Of a stretch of 64,000 nt of DNA, positions 1-11,540 are shown piece by piece. Origin of the DNA: Caprimulgus europaeus (Eukaryota; Chordata; Aves; Caprimulgiformes; Caprimulgidae). Numbering within the stretch: the first letter of the stretch is position 1; the number at the start of each line of letters is the position of its first letter. A model generated the notes under the pieces. It worked only from the letters and a program-made list of their open reading frames with translations, had not been told where the DNA came from and did not search any database. The DNA is taken from contig OU015544.1 of assembly GCA_907165065.1 (NCBI GenBank), positions 1,364,001 through 1,428,000 on the forward strand, in the 5' to 3' direction. Both the position numbers and the translations under genes were made by a program.

Positions 1-98
1 GACATGGGTTAGTTGGGGACATGTCAGTGTTGGGTTCATGGTTGGACTTGATGACCTGAAAGGGCTTTTCCAGTCCAGGCAGTTCTGGGGTTCTGCCT
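1..98 (+). mobile_element. CR1 LINE 3' end, cut by window edge
   Basis: The stretch from GACATGGGTTAG through TTGGACTTGATGACC to GGGCTTTTCCAGTCCAGG is the typical CR1 3' terminal sequence in sense orientation. It continues to the left of the window. Confidence 0.85.
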
Positions 99-1255
99 TA
101 CCGCTGGATTGTCTGGGCAGGTGAAGGCGGGCGGCTGCCTCTGCCCCTTGGATTTGTCCTCCCTGGAATGTTTGCAGCTTGATCCACTTCACATCCACGA
201 TCCTCTTCCCCCTGTTTTCCTAACTGTTTTTCCCAGTTAGAGCCCAGTAGAACCCAGTTCCTGCTCTAGAATTGAACAAGTAGGAGCTGCAAAGGCAAAC
301 AAACAATTTGCCGCTGTAAATCCTTGTGTCTCTGTTGGCTTTGATGAGCCTGTAGCAAATAGCTGCAAGTGAGAGGCAGAGCCTGGACAGAGCCCTGATG
401 GCACAAGGTGACAGCTTTGTTGGCAAGGAGAAGCCCTGGTCCCTGGGCTGCACCTGAGCTTTGGCCTTTGCTTTACTGGCTCCTTCCAACTTCTTGCCTG
501 AAAATGGCCAGGGTTGATTTCTGTAACTGACAGCAGCTCCCCACTGGCATCAGCAGCAAAGGAGGAACAAAACAGCTCTAAAGAGAGTGATTCTTCCCCG
601 TTTCATCTTCCCTTTCTTTCCTCCCTTCACACGAGGCCCTGTGAACTCAGCCCGGTGGGTTGTGTCACACGTGATCTGCGCCGTTTCACATCAGTGCCCT
701 CTCACCTGTACTCGATAGCATTTTTCCCAAAACATTAAGTTTTGACTGGAGATTTTTTTAATTAGGTTGATTAATGTGTACTGGCAAGGAGTGATTTTGC
801 TTATTCTGTGTGTTTTTTGTATATATAAGCTGAAATAAGAACATCTGGCACTTTTTTCGCTGGATCTGATAGAATAAGTTAGTTGAAAACAGCTTCTTTC
901 AGAAACTGCAGGTCAGCGGATTTGACTTGTGGGGTTTTTTCTTTTTAATTTATTGAGTCTTTTCTGGACCAGAAAAAATACCTTTAACTAAAACAATGAC
1001 TCGCAGATTGTTCTCCATTTTAAAACACCTCCTGATGCTAACAACATCCTCTTTGCTCCGCTTCGGAAGAGGGCCAGGAGCAGACAGATCCAATGCTACC
1101 AACCCTGCCCAGCCTCCCTTGAGCGATGGCAAAGCTCTTGGTGGGTGTGGAGTGAATTCAGCCTCGCAGTGTCCCAGTGAAGCCAGTCAGGTGTGGGGAT
1201 TGGGGCTATGGGGTGGTGAAGTCTCTGGCCCGCAGCTCCCATCAGCGCTGAGCGT

Positions 1256-1618
1256 GGATCTGACTGAGAGGAGATCTCTTTGTGGTCTGGAACTTCCTCC
1301 CAAGGGGAAGAGGAGGGGCAGGTGCTGAGCTCTTCTCCCTGGCCACCAACGCCAGGAGCAGAGGCCATGGCAGGAAGATGTGGCCGGGGAGGGTGAGGTT
1401 GGCCATGAGGAAAAGGTTCTTGAGGCAGAGGGTGGTGGAGCACTGGCACAGGCTCCCCAGGGAGGTGCTCATGGCACCAAGCCCGACAAGATTCCAGCAG
1501 CATTTGGCCAAGGCCCTCAGGGACATGGTGTGAATGTTGGGATTGTCCTGTGCAGGGACAGGAGTTGGACTCCATGGTCCTGGTGGGTCCCTCCCAGCTC
1601 ACAACATTCTGTCGTCGA
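1256..1618 (+). mobile_element. CR1 LINE fragment, sense
   Basis: A 5'-truncated CR1 3' region running from the GAGAGGAGATCTC motif through GGTGGTGGAGCACTGG and TTGGACTCCATGGTCC to the tail near ACAACATTCTG. It is closely similar to the reverse complement of 32186-32580. The element's residual coding frame (VVEHWHRLPREV) is still open but is not a gene. Confidence 0.85.
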
Positions 1619-3520
1619 GGTCTGACCCCGTGGCTCACGCTTTGACTGTGGCACCACTGCTCTGTACTTTCTTTTCGTGAGGCATTCGCTGGCCCCGGTG
1701 TAAGTCACTGGAGAGTTGTGTGGTTGGCTTCAGTCGCAGCAAGGCTGTGGCAATGGAATCTGTTGTCCTCCTCCACTGCGTGAGTCACACGTGAACACAC
1801 GTGTTCAACAGCGCACTCAAAATCAGGGCAGGATCCGTAGGGAGAACGCAGCCTGGCAAGAGAATTCGCTCTGAGCATCTCTGTAGCAGCAGCTATTCCC
1901 CCGTGAGCTCGCAGGGCGCGCGGATGAGCTGAGCTCGGAGGTATCACGGGCGGCTTTGGCATTGGCCGATGTCTCTGTTTCCACAAGCCCCTTCCCCTCC
2001 GTTCGGATCCCGCTCCCAGTGCCAGGCTGTCCCTGGAGCGGAGGGCTCGCCTCCCTCCTGCTCACAGGCTCTGCCCTGCGGGCACAAAGAAGTAAAAACA
2101 TTTCTTTTTCTCCAGTCTCTGGAAGTTCCCTGGAACTGCAAGGAAACAACAACAACATCAGATGACAAAAGCACGGGGTTTGCTTTCTTGCCAGTCAGCA
2201 GCCCACTCCCCCGTCCTGCCCCGGCAATGCCGCCCCGGTTTTCTCTTGGGCGTTTGGTTTAATTTCACCTTGTCCCTGGCAGGGACGAGCACCGGGCGCG
2301 GGTTCTGTGCCGGCCCGGGGGTGCGGGAGGTTCAGAAGCAGCGGGTGGGTGGTGGGAGGTGGAGGTGGGTTAATAACCTGCCTGGCTGCTCGGGGAAGGA
2401 GCAGCTGCGGAGGGAAGAGGGGAGCAGCTGTGGGTATGAAATTAGTCATTCGATGAAGAAATGGATTTGATAAATAATAAAACAGTGGTATTAACAACAG
2501 ATGCTTTCCAGGTCAGATGACTTTGATAAAAGCACCCAACAGCCCTGGGTAACGGTATGAAAAATATGTATCTATATTTATACATCTATCTATATGAACA
2601 GGCAGCTAAACAAGCACGTGTTTGTGTGGAGGTGCCTGTGTGTACACGCTCGCGTGGAAACGTACCTGGCGTTTCATTTCTGCTTTAAAATGACGGTGCA
2701 AGCGTTGCTGCTCCCGTCTCCACAGGCTTTGGGACTTGCCGAGAGAGCCTGAAATCTGACCAACGTCTCCCGAATCCAGCGCGCTCCCTCCCCGCCTCTC
2801 CTCAGCGCCACCTCCGTTTGTTTTCATATTCCTGCCTTTTCATTTTGATAACTCTTTTGATTTGTAGAATACTGGGCCTTATGGAGTGTTTCCTCTGAAG
2901 ATTTAGTGTGCTCTTCTGACCTTTCACCTTCAGTCTTTGATAAGAGCATTTTAAAAGCGCAGTTGCTGCCCAACACCTTCCCCAGCAGCGTGGAGAGCGC
3001 TGGAGCGGGGTGGGTTGCAGATGGGATGGAGGAGGCTGAGGAAGAGGAGGAAGCACGGCGAGATGGCCTCTGCCTTCTGCAGCCGTGGTCCTCTCCTTGC
3101 CCACCTCCACCGCCCTGGTGGGCTCACCATGGTGTGGTGAGCCCTGAGCTTTTCCAGGGGCAGGTGTTTTAGCTGGGGGTGGTACCAGCCCCATCCTAGC
3201 GATGCCAGCGGTCACTGAACGCTGCTTCCCTCTCTTTCCTCCCTGCTAAATTGCTCATTAGCCTAATTGCCCATCACCAGGGAGAGGCGGGAGGGTGGCT
3301 TGGCAGTGGGGTTGGTTTGTTCTCCCCTTTTCAGCCCCAGAAGCCAAGCTCGGGATCGTGGTGCTTTCAGAGGGTGACCCAACATTGCTTGTGTGTTTCC
3401 AGCGCGCCCCAGTGATTGCGATGGTTTGGGGTAAGCGTTGGCTGTGCCGGCTGGACGTGAGTTATCAAGGGAAGGCATCGGCAGTGGGAATGTCAGTAAC
3501 TAGAATGGTCTGACATGGCA

Positions 3521-4760
3521 GGTCATTTTTATTTTAATATAGTAGATTTAATGAACTCTTGTCTTTATAATTCATGGTACTTGCTGGGTGCATCCATTTC
3601 CCCTCCGTAATGACATTAGTTACAGATCTACCCTTCGTTAGAGGCTTTATTGCAGCTGGCAAACTCCACTCTCCGGAGTTGCAGTGATACGTTCCCAAAG
3701 TGCGAAGGGTTATCTCATAAATTGTTGCCTTTTACATTCAGTACTATTAGTAATAAACATAGCCAGAAACTTCCCTGAGAAGTTCATGCATTATTAATTA
3801 TCATTATTATCGAATCTCTCAAAGGTTATTTGCAGAGGCCCACAGTGTGTGTTCCCCAGTTTACGGGGGCAGGTTTAGCGGCCGTTCTCGGCGCGGCGCC
3901 TCGCCGGCAGTCTGTGCCTGTTGGAGTGTGTTTAGGTCAGAGCCGATAGCGGACCCCAAATCTGCTGTCAAGTGATTTAATAGCATTTGTGTCCAAACTA
4001 ACCCAATCTATCTCACCTCACAGAGAAGAAAAAAAAAATAATCCTGCATCAAAATTACTGCTTTTGGAACTGTCTTGTCTCTTTTGAGTGGGAACTGGAG
4101 ACAACTAGACAAGCTTCAATGAAAGCGAATAAAGAAACATTACTTTCTGAACACAATCTTCTGTTACCAGTCACTTTTCAACAGACATTCAATCAAAATG
4201 CTAATGGCGAAGGCAACAAGGGAGTGAGGTTATTGTAATACTAATTGATAGGCTGCAGGGATGGGTTTTGATAAGTGCTGTTGAAGATAGAGTTTTGAAA
4301 TATGATTCTCTTTAATTACAATGATAGTAATAAAAAAATGAACAAATGATTTAATGATAGTTTTCTAGGTAATGGCTTGAAGATTTTTGTTCAGGTTATT
4401 TTGTAGGAGTTGTTTTTTTTAAACTAGAAATTATGAAAATCACCTAAAAAATAAAGCCATAGTGGAAGGTAGTGACTTTATCTAGACTCGCGTGGCTACT
4501 TTGCATCAAAATTAATACTGTCAAATCTGAAGCTCTTGAATAAGAAATCCAGTCATTTATTTATACAATAGGCTGCTGAAAGCCCGGAGTTGGAGCCACG
4601 GTGCATGTAGGAGTGCGTTTAACATCTAACGCTTATAATAATTAGGATCAATTATGCCAGCACAGATTTTAAAATGCATTTTGAGGGAGGGAAAGAATGG
4701 GCTGAGGGCTTTTCACTGGGATTTCAGAGTGCATCTGGGGTACCAGGTTTGATCAGATTA
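3521..4760. other. AT-rich repeat-free block, candidate conserved noncoding element
   Basis: About 1.2 kb of low-GC sequence, except for a GC patch near 3890, without transposon or microsatellite traces and with many TAAT/ATTA core motifs typical of homeodomain binding. Such blocks are common in introns of developmental genes. Conservation cannot be seen from one sequence. Confidence 0.35.
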
Positions 4761-6717
4761 ATGGAAATTATTGACATGCAGCGATGGGAAGCTCCAAACT
4801 AAGAGCTGCTTTTCCCGGTGCAGATTTTCCGTGTATCCCGGCGGAGGGGAGAGCTGTGCCGATGGGACCGCGGGGCTCCCGGCCAGCATCGTCCCTGTCG
4901 CAGCCTCCTGCTCCCCTGTGTGCCGCCACACGGCGTCCTGCCCCCCTCTGCCCATGACATGGGAGCACAGAGAGGAAGGGCAGAGCTGCGGCTGGCAGGC
5001 AGCCTCCGCTCCGGCTCCTTTTTGATGAATTAATTGATAACAAAACAGTGAATGTTGGGTTTTTTTGTGAGGAGAGGGGAGGTTGTGTTTTGCTTTTGTT
5101 GATGTGGGAGGGGGCTCTTTCTGGGGCAGGGAAGGATGATCTCTCCCTCCTTTCAATTTGTCAAGCTCTCTCTCAAAGATCTGCCAGAGAAGAAAGGGTA
5201 ATTAATAGGCTTGAAGTCATTTCCGATGTGTCAGTATTTCTGCCTTGCTTCCAAGTGATAATGTTCGCTGGCTCGAGGCCTCCGGGGAGCCTTCCATCTT
5301 ATTAACTTGTCTAGGAGAAACAGTGAGTGGGGACAGCTTGGGCCAGTGGGTGACATGAAATGAGGATTTGTGGTGTAGTGAGCTGTAAACACGGGGGCTG
5401 ATTGAGTAAAAAGTGGAAAGAAAGAGGTAAAAAAAAAAAGGAAGAAAAATATATTAAAAAGGCCAGTGGTCACAAGTCTGTGTGCTGGAGGAGGACACAC
5501 TTCATTTAGGGCAGCCGGGAGCTGGACCTGCTGTTGGGCTGTGTGATGGTTTTTATTAGGATGCTCAGTTTGAGGTGCTGAAAAGGAACCTGGTTTTCAG
5601 CAGAGCAAGGGCTGGGTCCTCCTCCTCCTCACTTCAGTCCGTTTGCCAGGTCAGTTGGTAGCTTTCATAGCTTTTCTTAATTGCATTCGAAAACTTAAGT
5701 GTTAAACTTCGGGTGCTTATGTGTGAAGACACCTTCATTCTCAGAAGAACCCAGGGATGAGGTAACCCTACATCCTGCAGAGAGCTGGAGAGGCTGAGCA
5801 CGTACAAGGCTTGGGATGGAGACGTGCAGCAGTGACAGGCGTGAAATCCCCGCTCCCAGCCGGCTGAGCACGCAGGGCTGTGCCTTGTGGCCAGCTTGCC
5901 AAGGGAGCAGGGACCCTCTTAGTCCATGGATCTCAGAAGCAGCTCTCTTGAGCTGGAGCTCTGCACCCTGGCTTTCCATCCTCCTTGTTGTGTGTCTGTA
6001 TGTCCTTTATCCTGTTGTTCAGCACAGGACCAGCCTCCTGCTTCCTTCACCTCTCTGCACCGTGCAGGATGTCACCCGTCACCTGCCCAAGCCTGGGAAG
6101 GGACCGGGAAGTCCGATCTGGGGGGACATTGGCAGGGGCCGCCCGGGTTGCAGGGCTGGGGGACATTGCCTGGGGCTGCCTGGGTTGTCCTTCGGCAGCT
6201 CCAGTCAGCAGAAGCAGTGTTAGAGAAGCAGCTGAGTGAGTGTGATTGGCAAAACAATTGTCTTTCTGCCCCAGCTCCCCATTGTTATGTAGCTCCAAGG
6301 TCTTGCTTTGGAAGGGGATGCACGGAAGAGGAGAGATCACTGCGTGTGTTTGATAACTCCACCTGTAATCACAGGATCTTGTATAATTGCTTCCCCCCCA
6401 GCTCAGTCCTGGTGAGATTTTGCTAATTAGAATTAGAACACTTAAAAATAGAGATTATTTTTAAACTGTTTTAGCTATTATCCTGTGTGATGTAGAAGGG
6501 AAGTTGGATGGGATCTCAGGTTTCCCAGACGAAGGCTCTGCCTGGCACAGGACTGCAGCCCCTCGCAGCGGCGTGGGACATCCCCCGTCTCCAGTGTGCT
6601 CCTCCCGGCCTCGGAGCAGCGTCAGACACCGCGGGCAGCGCAGAGCTCAGCGGGGCAGCACCCATGGCCTTGGTGCAGGACTGCAGACTCCTCAAGGCGA
6701 GAAATAAAACGCCTTTT

Positions 6718-7087
6718 CTCTTTCCTGGAGAAAAGGAGGCTGAGGGGGAACCTTCTCACTCTCTCCAACTCCCTTAAGGGAGGGTGGAGAGAGGTGGGGA
6801 TGGGTCTGTTCAACCAAGGAACAAGGGACAGGACAAGAGGAAATGGGCTCCAGTTGTGCCCAGGGCAGTTGAGATGGGATGTGAGGAAGAATTTCTTTGC
6901 TGAAAGGGTTCTGAGGCATTGGAAGGGGTTGCCCAGGGCAGTGGTGGAGTCCCCATCCCTGGAGGGATTGACGAGTTGTGTAGACACAGTGCTGAGGGAC
7001 ATGGGTCAGTGGGGACTGGTCAGTGTTGGGTTCATGGTTGGACTGGATGATCTTAAAGGGCTTTTCCAATCCAGGCCATTCTGGGCT
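6718..7087 (+). mobile_element. CR1 LINE fragment, sense
   Basis: The CR1 3' region starting near CTGGAGAAAAGGAGGCTGAG, with GAAGGGGTTGCCCAGGGC, CCCCATCCCTGGAGG and TTGGACTGGATGATC, ends at the CCATTCTGG tail. It is very similar to the reverse complement of 22358-22722. Confidence 0.9.
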
Positions 7088-7479
7088 TGTTTGTAGGTGG
7101 GTTCTGGTTTTTGGATGTGCAGAGTTGCCCACTTGCCTTTGATGTTAGTCAAAGCCCCAAGACACCCTGGGCAAGAGGGAGAGAGGGATGAGTGAGTCAC
7201 ATCCGTACGTTCATCAGGACAAAACGAGGAGATGTCTTGGGGCGATGTGCACAGCCCAGCTGATGGGTCCTGCGCAGAGCGTCGCTGCTGCCGGAGCTCT
7301 GACCTTCGTGGCAGCTGTGGGCTTACGTAAGGCTGATGCTCCATCTCCATATTGAACTCTCTTTGCTTTTCTTGCTGTGTTTTAATTTCTCCTCCGCAGT
7401 GAAAGCGCACGAGCGGCTTCATTAGCTGCTGAGATGGCAGGGGAGGCAGCGCTGGTCCCCACCGCCCGAGCTCTCCCTT

Positions 7480-8280
7480 GCACATTGTGCCCTTTTAAAG
7501 TAGCAAACCTTGGCGTTTTGGGTCACTGGGAAGGAACAGGATGTCTTTCACATATTGACAGGGTTTTTTTCTTCTCTTTTCTTTTCTGATCTCACTTCTG
7601 TTTGTCAAGCTCACATTTCATTTTCCAGAGAAATGATTATGACTAAACATCTCTGACAACCTCTTTGCAAAGTGTGAGAAGGCGACAATGGAAAAAAAAA
7701 AAAAGGAGCCACCTCAAAGCTCTCCAATGATTAAGCTGCTTAACTGGCAAGTTTTTCCTCTTCTGCTGCAGAGCCTATTGCTGCACAATGGCGTTCCCCT
7801 TGCAAGCGCTTATTAGGGAGGCACTAGTATAATCTAATTAAAATTTGTTGTAATATTCTGGGAAAATTAAACCACAATCCTTCCTGTTAGAAAGACTGAC
7901 CGTGCATGTATTAGTCCTCGATGTTTTGGTGTTGTTGTTAGCTTCTGCAAATATTAACACTGCCTGCATGCTCAAAATGATAGTTTGTGTCTATTAACAG
8001 AGCTTAATTCTCAAATTAAATGATGAATGATATATAGGAATAGGGGAAAGCTGGATGCTGGACTTTTTTTTTTTTAATGCTAATGGTTTTTCTACTTCCT
8101 GGAGGTAAATAAGGGGAGGGGAGGCTGTGCAATATTATCACTGTGAAATTAAAATAAAGTCTCATTATTTGAGGCTGGAATTTAGTGGCTGAAGGTTTGC
8201 TCTTCGTCTGAAGCTTCATCCTGAATTCTTCCAGCTAATTGCCTGCTGATTAGTTGAGAGACAGGCATTGCTAATGCTGG
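7480..8280. other. AT-rich repeat-free block
   Basis: Non-repetitive AT-rich intron with an A-run near 7690 and a T-run near 8070. It is a candidate conserved noncoding element by composition only. Confidence 0.25.
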
Positions 8281-8811
8281 CCTCGAGCGTCAAGTGATCT
8301 CCTGCAAAGTCTGAGGCTTGTAGCACTGAGTGGGAGGCTTAGGTGGGGCGTGGGGTGTTGGGGCAGGAGGACGGGGTTTGCCCTGACCCCCATGTTCCCA
8401 GCACGGCGGGACCGGGATCTCGGAGAGGACAACACGGCTGCGGGGACGGGATGGAGCCCCCGGTTTTGTCACTTCATTGCCTGTCTGCGGAGCGGCCGGT
8501 GGCCCCAGCTCTGCTTGCTGGGAGGAGGTGGCAGCAGCGTTTGCACCCCCAGCCGCCTCTGTGTAATTCACTGCCCAGTTTTGCATTAATTTACTTTTTT
8601 TTTCTGAGAGTTTTGAGTTCTTTCCGATAGGACCTAAATAGCCAGGGCAGATGTGCTTGGTACATGTGGAAATGCAGAAAGTACTGACCTCCAAATAACA
8701 GGTAACAGCAACTCCCCTACATCTTCTGGTCAGACTTAATTCTTCTTTTGGGGAAAGTTTTTTGGGGAGGAAAATAATACAAAACTTAAAGCTGCAATTT
8801 ATTTGGGGAAA

Positions 8812-8872
8812 AAAAAAAAACAACCCTAAAAAACCCAAAAAACCCCACCCCAACAACAAAACCACAAAACCT
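8812..8872 (+). repeat. A/C low-complexity tract
   Basis: A homopolymer followed by alternating A and C runs. It accounts for the Lys/Pro/Asn-rich open frame over it. Confidence 0.8.
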
Positions 8873-9183
8873 TTTATTATTGCACTGAAGATGGAAAAAT
8901 TATCAAAGTGCCAGAAAACCTCCAAATACCTGAATGTTTCCCCTCTTTCCCCAGCTGTTTTTCTGAACTTGATTCGAAGCATGGCTGGAGATATCTCTGC
9001 TGCTGATCAGTGAAAGTTCCCGTTAGTGCCCAGCAGCAGAAGGCTGCTGTGGGGTGTGTCTCCCTTGTGGGCAGAGAGTTTTCAAGGGCCCGTGTGTGTC
9101 TGGAGAGCGCAGCCTGGCCAGGCAGGAGCCCCACGCAGCCGCCGCGGTGGATCGGAAACTCGCTTCCAATTGCCACTGGATTT

Positions 9184-9288
9184 AGGGACATGGGTCAGTC
9201 GGGGACTGGTCAGTGTTGGGTTCATGATTGGACTCGATGAGCTTAAAGGGCTTTTCCAATCCAGGCCATTCTGGGATCCTGGGGTTGG
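9184..9288 (+). mobile_element. CR1 LINE 3' end, sense
   Basis: A short copy with GGGACATGGGTCAG, TTGGGTTCATGATTGGACTC and the CTTTTCCAATCCAGG tail. It is of the same subfamily as the copies at 6718 and 53438. Confidence 0.88.
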
Positions 9289-11472
9289 GCTGGATTTGGG
9301 CTGACGATGGCGAAGGAGGGAGCGCCATGGCAGGGAGCCGGCGCCGCCGGCTGTGCCGACTCGGTGTGCACCTGCAGCCTCGCCGGGCGCTGGGATTGAC
9401 GGGGCCGGGGCCGGCTCATGGGATTAGGCAGGGTCTGGCCGAACAGCGATAGCGTCACCTGGGCTTGGTAGATGCTGAGACAATCAAGACCATCAATAGC
9501 TTTTTTTATACGCTCTCTCGGCGGCACAGCCCAGTGAAGGAGGTGATTTTAGCCGCCTGCCTTGAGCGTGCTGGGCTGGAGCGGGAGCCGTGCAGAAACC
9601 TCTGCGGTGGCTGCGTTATTCTGAGTCCTGCGCTCTTGGGCAAAGGATGGAGCCTGCATCCTGGGATGGGTGATCAGGTGCCAGGCGGGTGTCAGTCTCA
9701 ACAGGCTGAAACAACAATGGCAGTGTGTAGTGGATCAAAACACTGAAGTCTTTAGAACGTGTGTTTGATGAGTCATATCACAAGAGCTTTATATTCTTGA
9801 TGATAACAATCGGCAACGCGTTATCTGTGGTTCCTCGCTTGTACATTTCTTACAAGCTGATAAACTTTGAGCTGGATGGGAATCGAGCGAGCCTCGGTGG
9901 TGATGTCTCGGTTGGGGCTGGAGGAGTGTGCCTGGGGGTTGATAACAGGACCTGGGAACCGCTGCTCTGGATGGTGCTCAGCACCTCTGGTCCAGGTCCT
10001 CCCTCTAACAGTGGTGCTCACCAGGCATTTTGCTGGTCCTGCCAGCCCAGCCCTCACTTGTAGCTGGTGTGACCAACAGAAATCAAGAAATAGGGTGAGC
10101 ATCGGTGTTTCAGGAGGGGGATGCTTCACTGCCCTTGGCATTTTAATCTCTTCCAGCGCTAGGTTGGAATAAGCACTTTTCTAGTGCGTGGTGATTTATT
10201 TTGTTAAAAACCGAGGCATTATTCATCATTACGCAGCTTTATGAGAGCACACACAGCAATATTCTCCCGTGGCAGGCTGTGGGAGCTGGCATCGTGTTCA
10301 GCTGAGAGCCCTGGGGCCAGGCCAGGCCTGCATTCGAGCAGGGCTGGGCGCAGCTGCGGGCTCAGCCTGTTGAGCTGGTGTGGAACCACCTGGATCCAGC
10401 ACCGCCGCTCCGGTGACCGGCCGGCCGTCGGGGCAAGGCCAGCCTTCAAAATGGCATCGCTTCTTAGAGAACATCAGACTTCTTAAATGCAGTTAATGAT
10501 CCTCAGCTATAAATAGTCTGCTCCCATTGACTGGCAATAAGGCTCTTGTACTCTGTCTCGCAGAGCTGCAAGGCTTTTCTTACCTCCTTGGGATTTCTTT
10601 TTTCCCTTCTGTATGTACTGTAGGTCCTTTCATCCCAATGGCTTTCCAAACAGCACCCTTCCCTTCTGGGGTTGGGAAGTGAAGGTTCTGCTGAGCAGGA
10701 ATTTGCTGAAGGTCATGCAGGGGGTTCGTGGATGAACAAGGTGGGTCTGGGAAAGGCAGGAAGCAAAAGGGATTTGAATTTGAACTGCTCTGCTGGTGCA
10801 GCAGGACCGGGAGTGCCTCCCCCTGCATCTTCCCAGCTCCAGGCACATCTTCTGGTGAAGAGCTGGAGGAGCAGACTCAATCTGCCTGGGTTTGGCTGCT
10901 CATAGGTGCTGTGTGTTTGCTCCCGCTGTGGGTGAGAATGGAGCCAGTGGGCTGGGAACCAGCATGGGTGCGGGGAAGGCAGCAGGAGGTGGCTCAGGGT
11001 CTGGGCTGGCAGCACCCAGGCTGTGAAAACCCTTTGGGCGACGCTCGGGTGTGTGTAATGAGTTCACCTTTCCCGTCACCTCCGACTGCTGCTCCTGGCG
11101 CTTTTGTTTTTAAGCGTAAAGATTTCAGCTTTTTCCCCGGTGATTTGAACAAAGGTTGAGCGCGTGGGGAAATCCATAAAACAATGTCACCAAAAATGCA
11201 AGGAGGAGAAGAAAGCGTTTAATAAAGCGCTGCTGGGCCTATGCACCTGGGAACTGGGCTGGGATGGATGGGAACGGGAGGGAGGCTGCTGGAGAAGGTC
11301 ACCTCTGAAGGTGGCAGATGAAAAAGCAGCATGACCTGCTCGTCTCAGGGAGCTTTGGCAGGAACCCATCAGTCCATCAGTGTTCGGTTGGCCCATCCTC
11401 TGGTGTGCGATTCCGTGGCATCCCGGGGCTCAGCGGAGCAGCTGTCCTCAGGAAGGTGCTTGTGCTTGAACT

Positions 11473-11540
11473 GGGGCAGGGGGAGCTGGAGGGGAGCAGG
11501 GGGAGCTGGAGGGGGGCAGGGGGAGCTGGAGGGGGGCAGA
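11473..11540 (+). repeat. 20-bp G-rich minisatellite, about 3.4 copies
   Basis: The unit GGAGCTGGAGGGGAGCAGGG repeats three times from 11481 after a partial copy. Runs of four to six G recur every 10 bases or so on the sense strand, so the intron RNA could form G-quadruplexes. Confidence 0.9.

Noticed and set aside
8290..8982. Minus-strand open frame of 230 codons
   Set aside because: Its middle comes from a homopolymer and T-rich sequence, giving a Phe/Leu/Gly run that mimics a membrane segment. No family resemblance.
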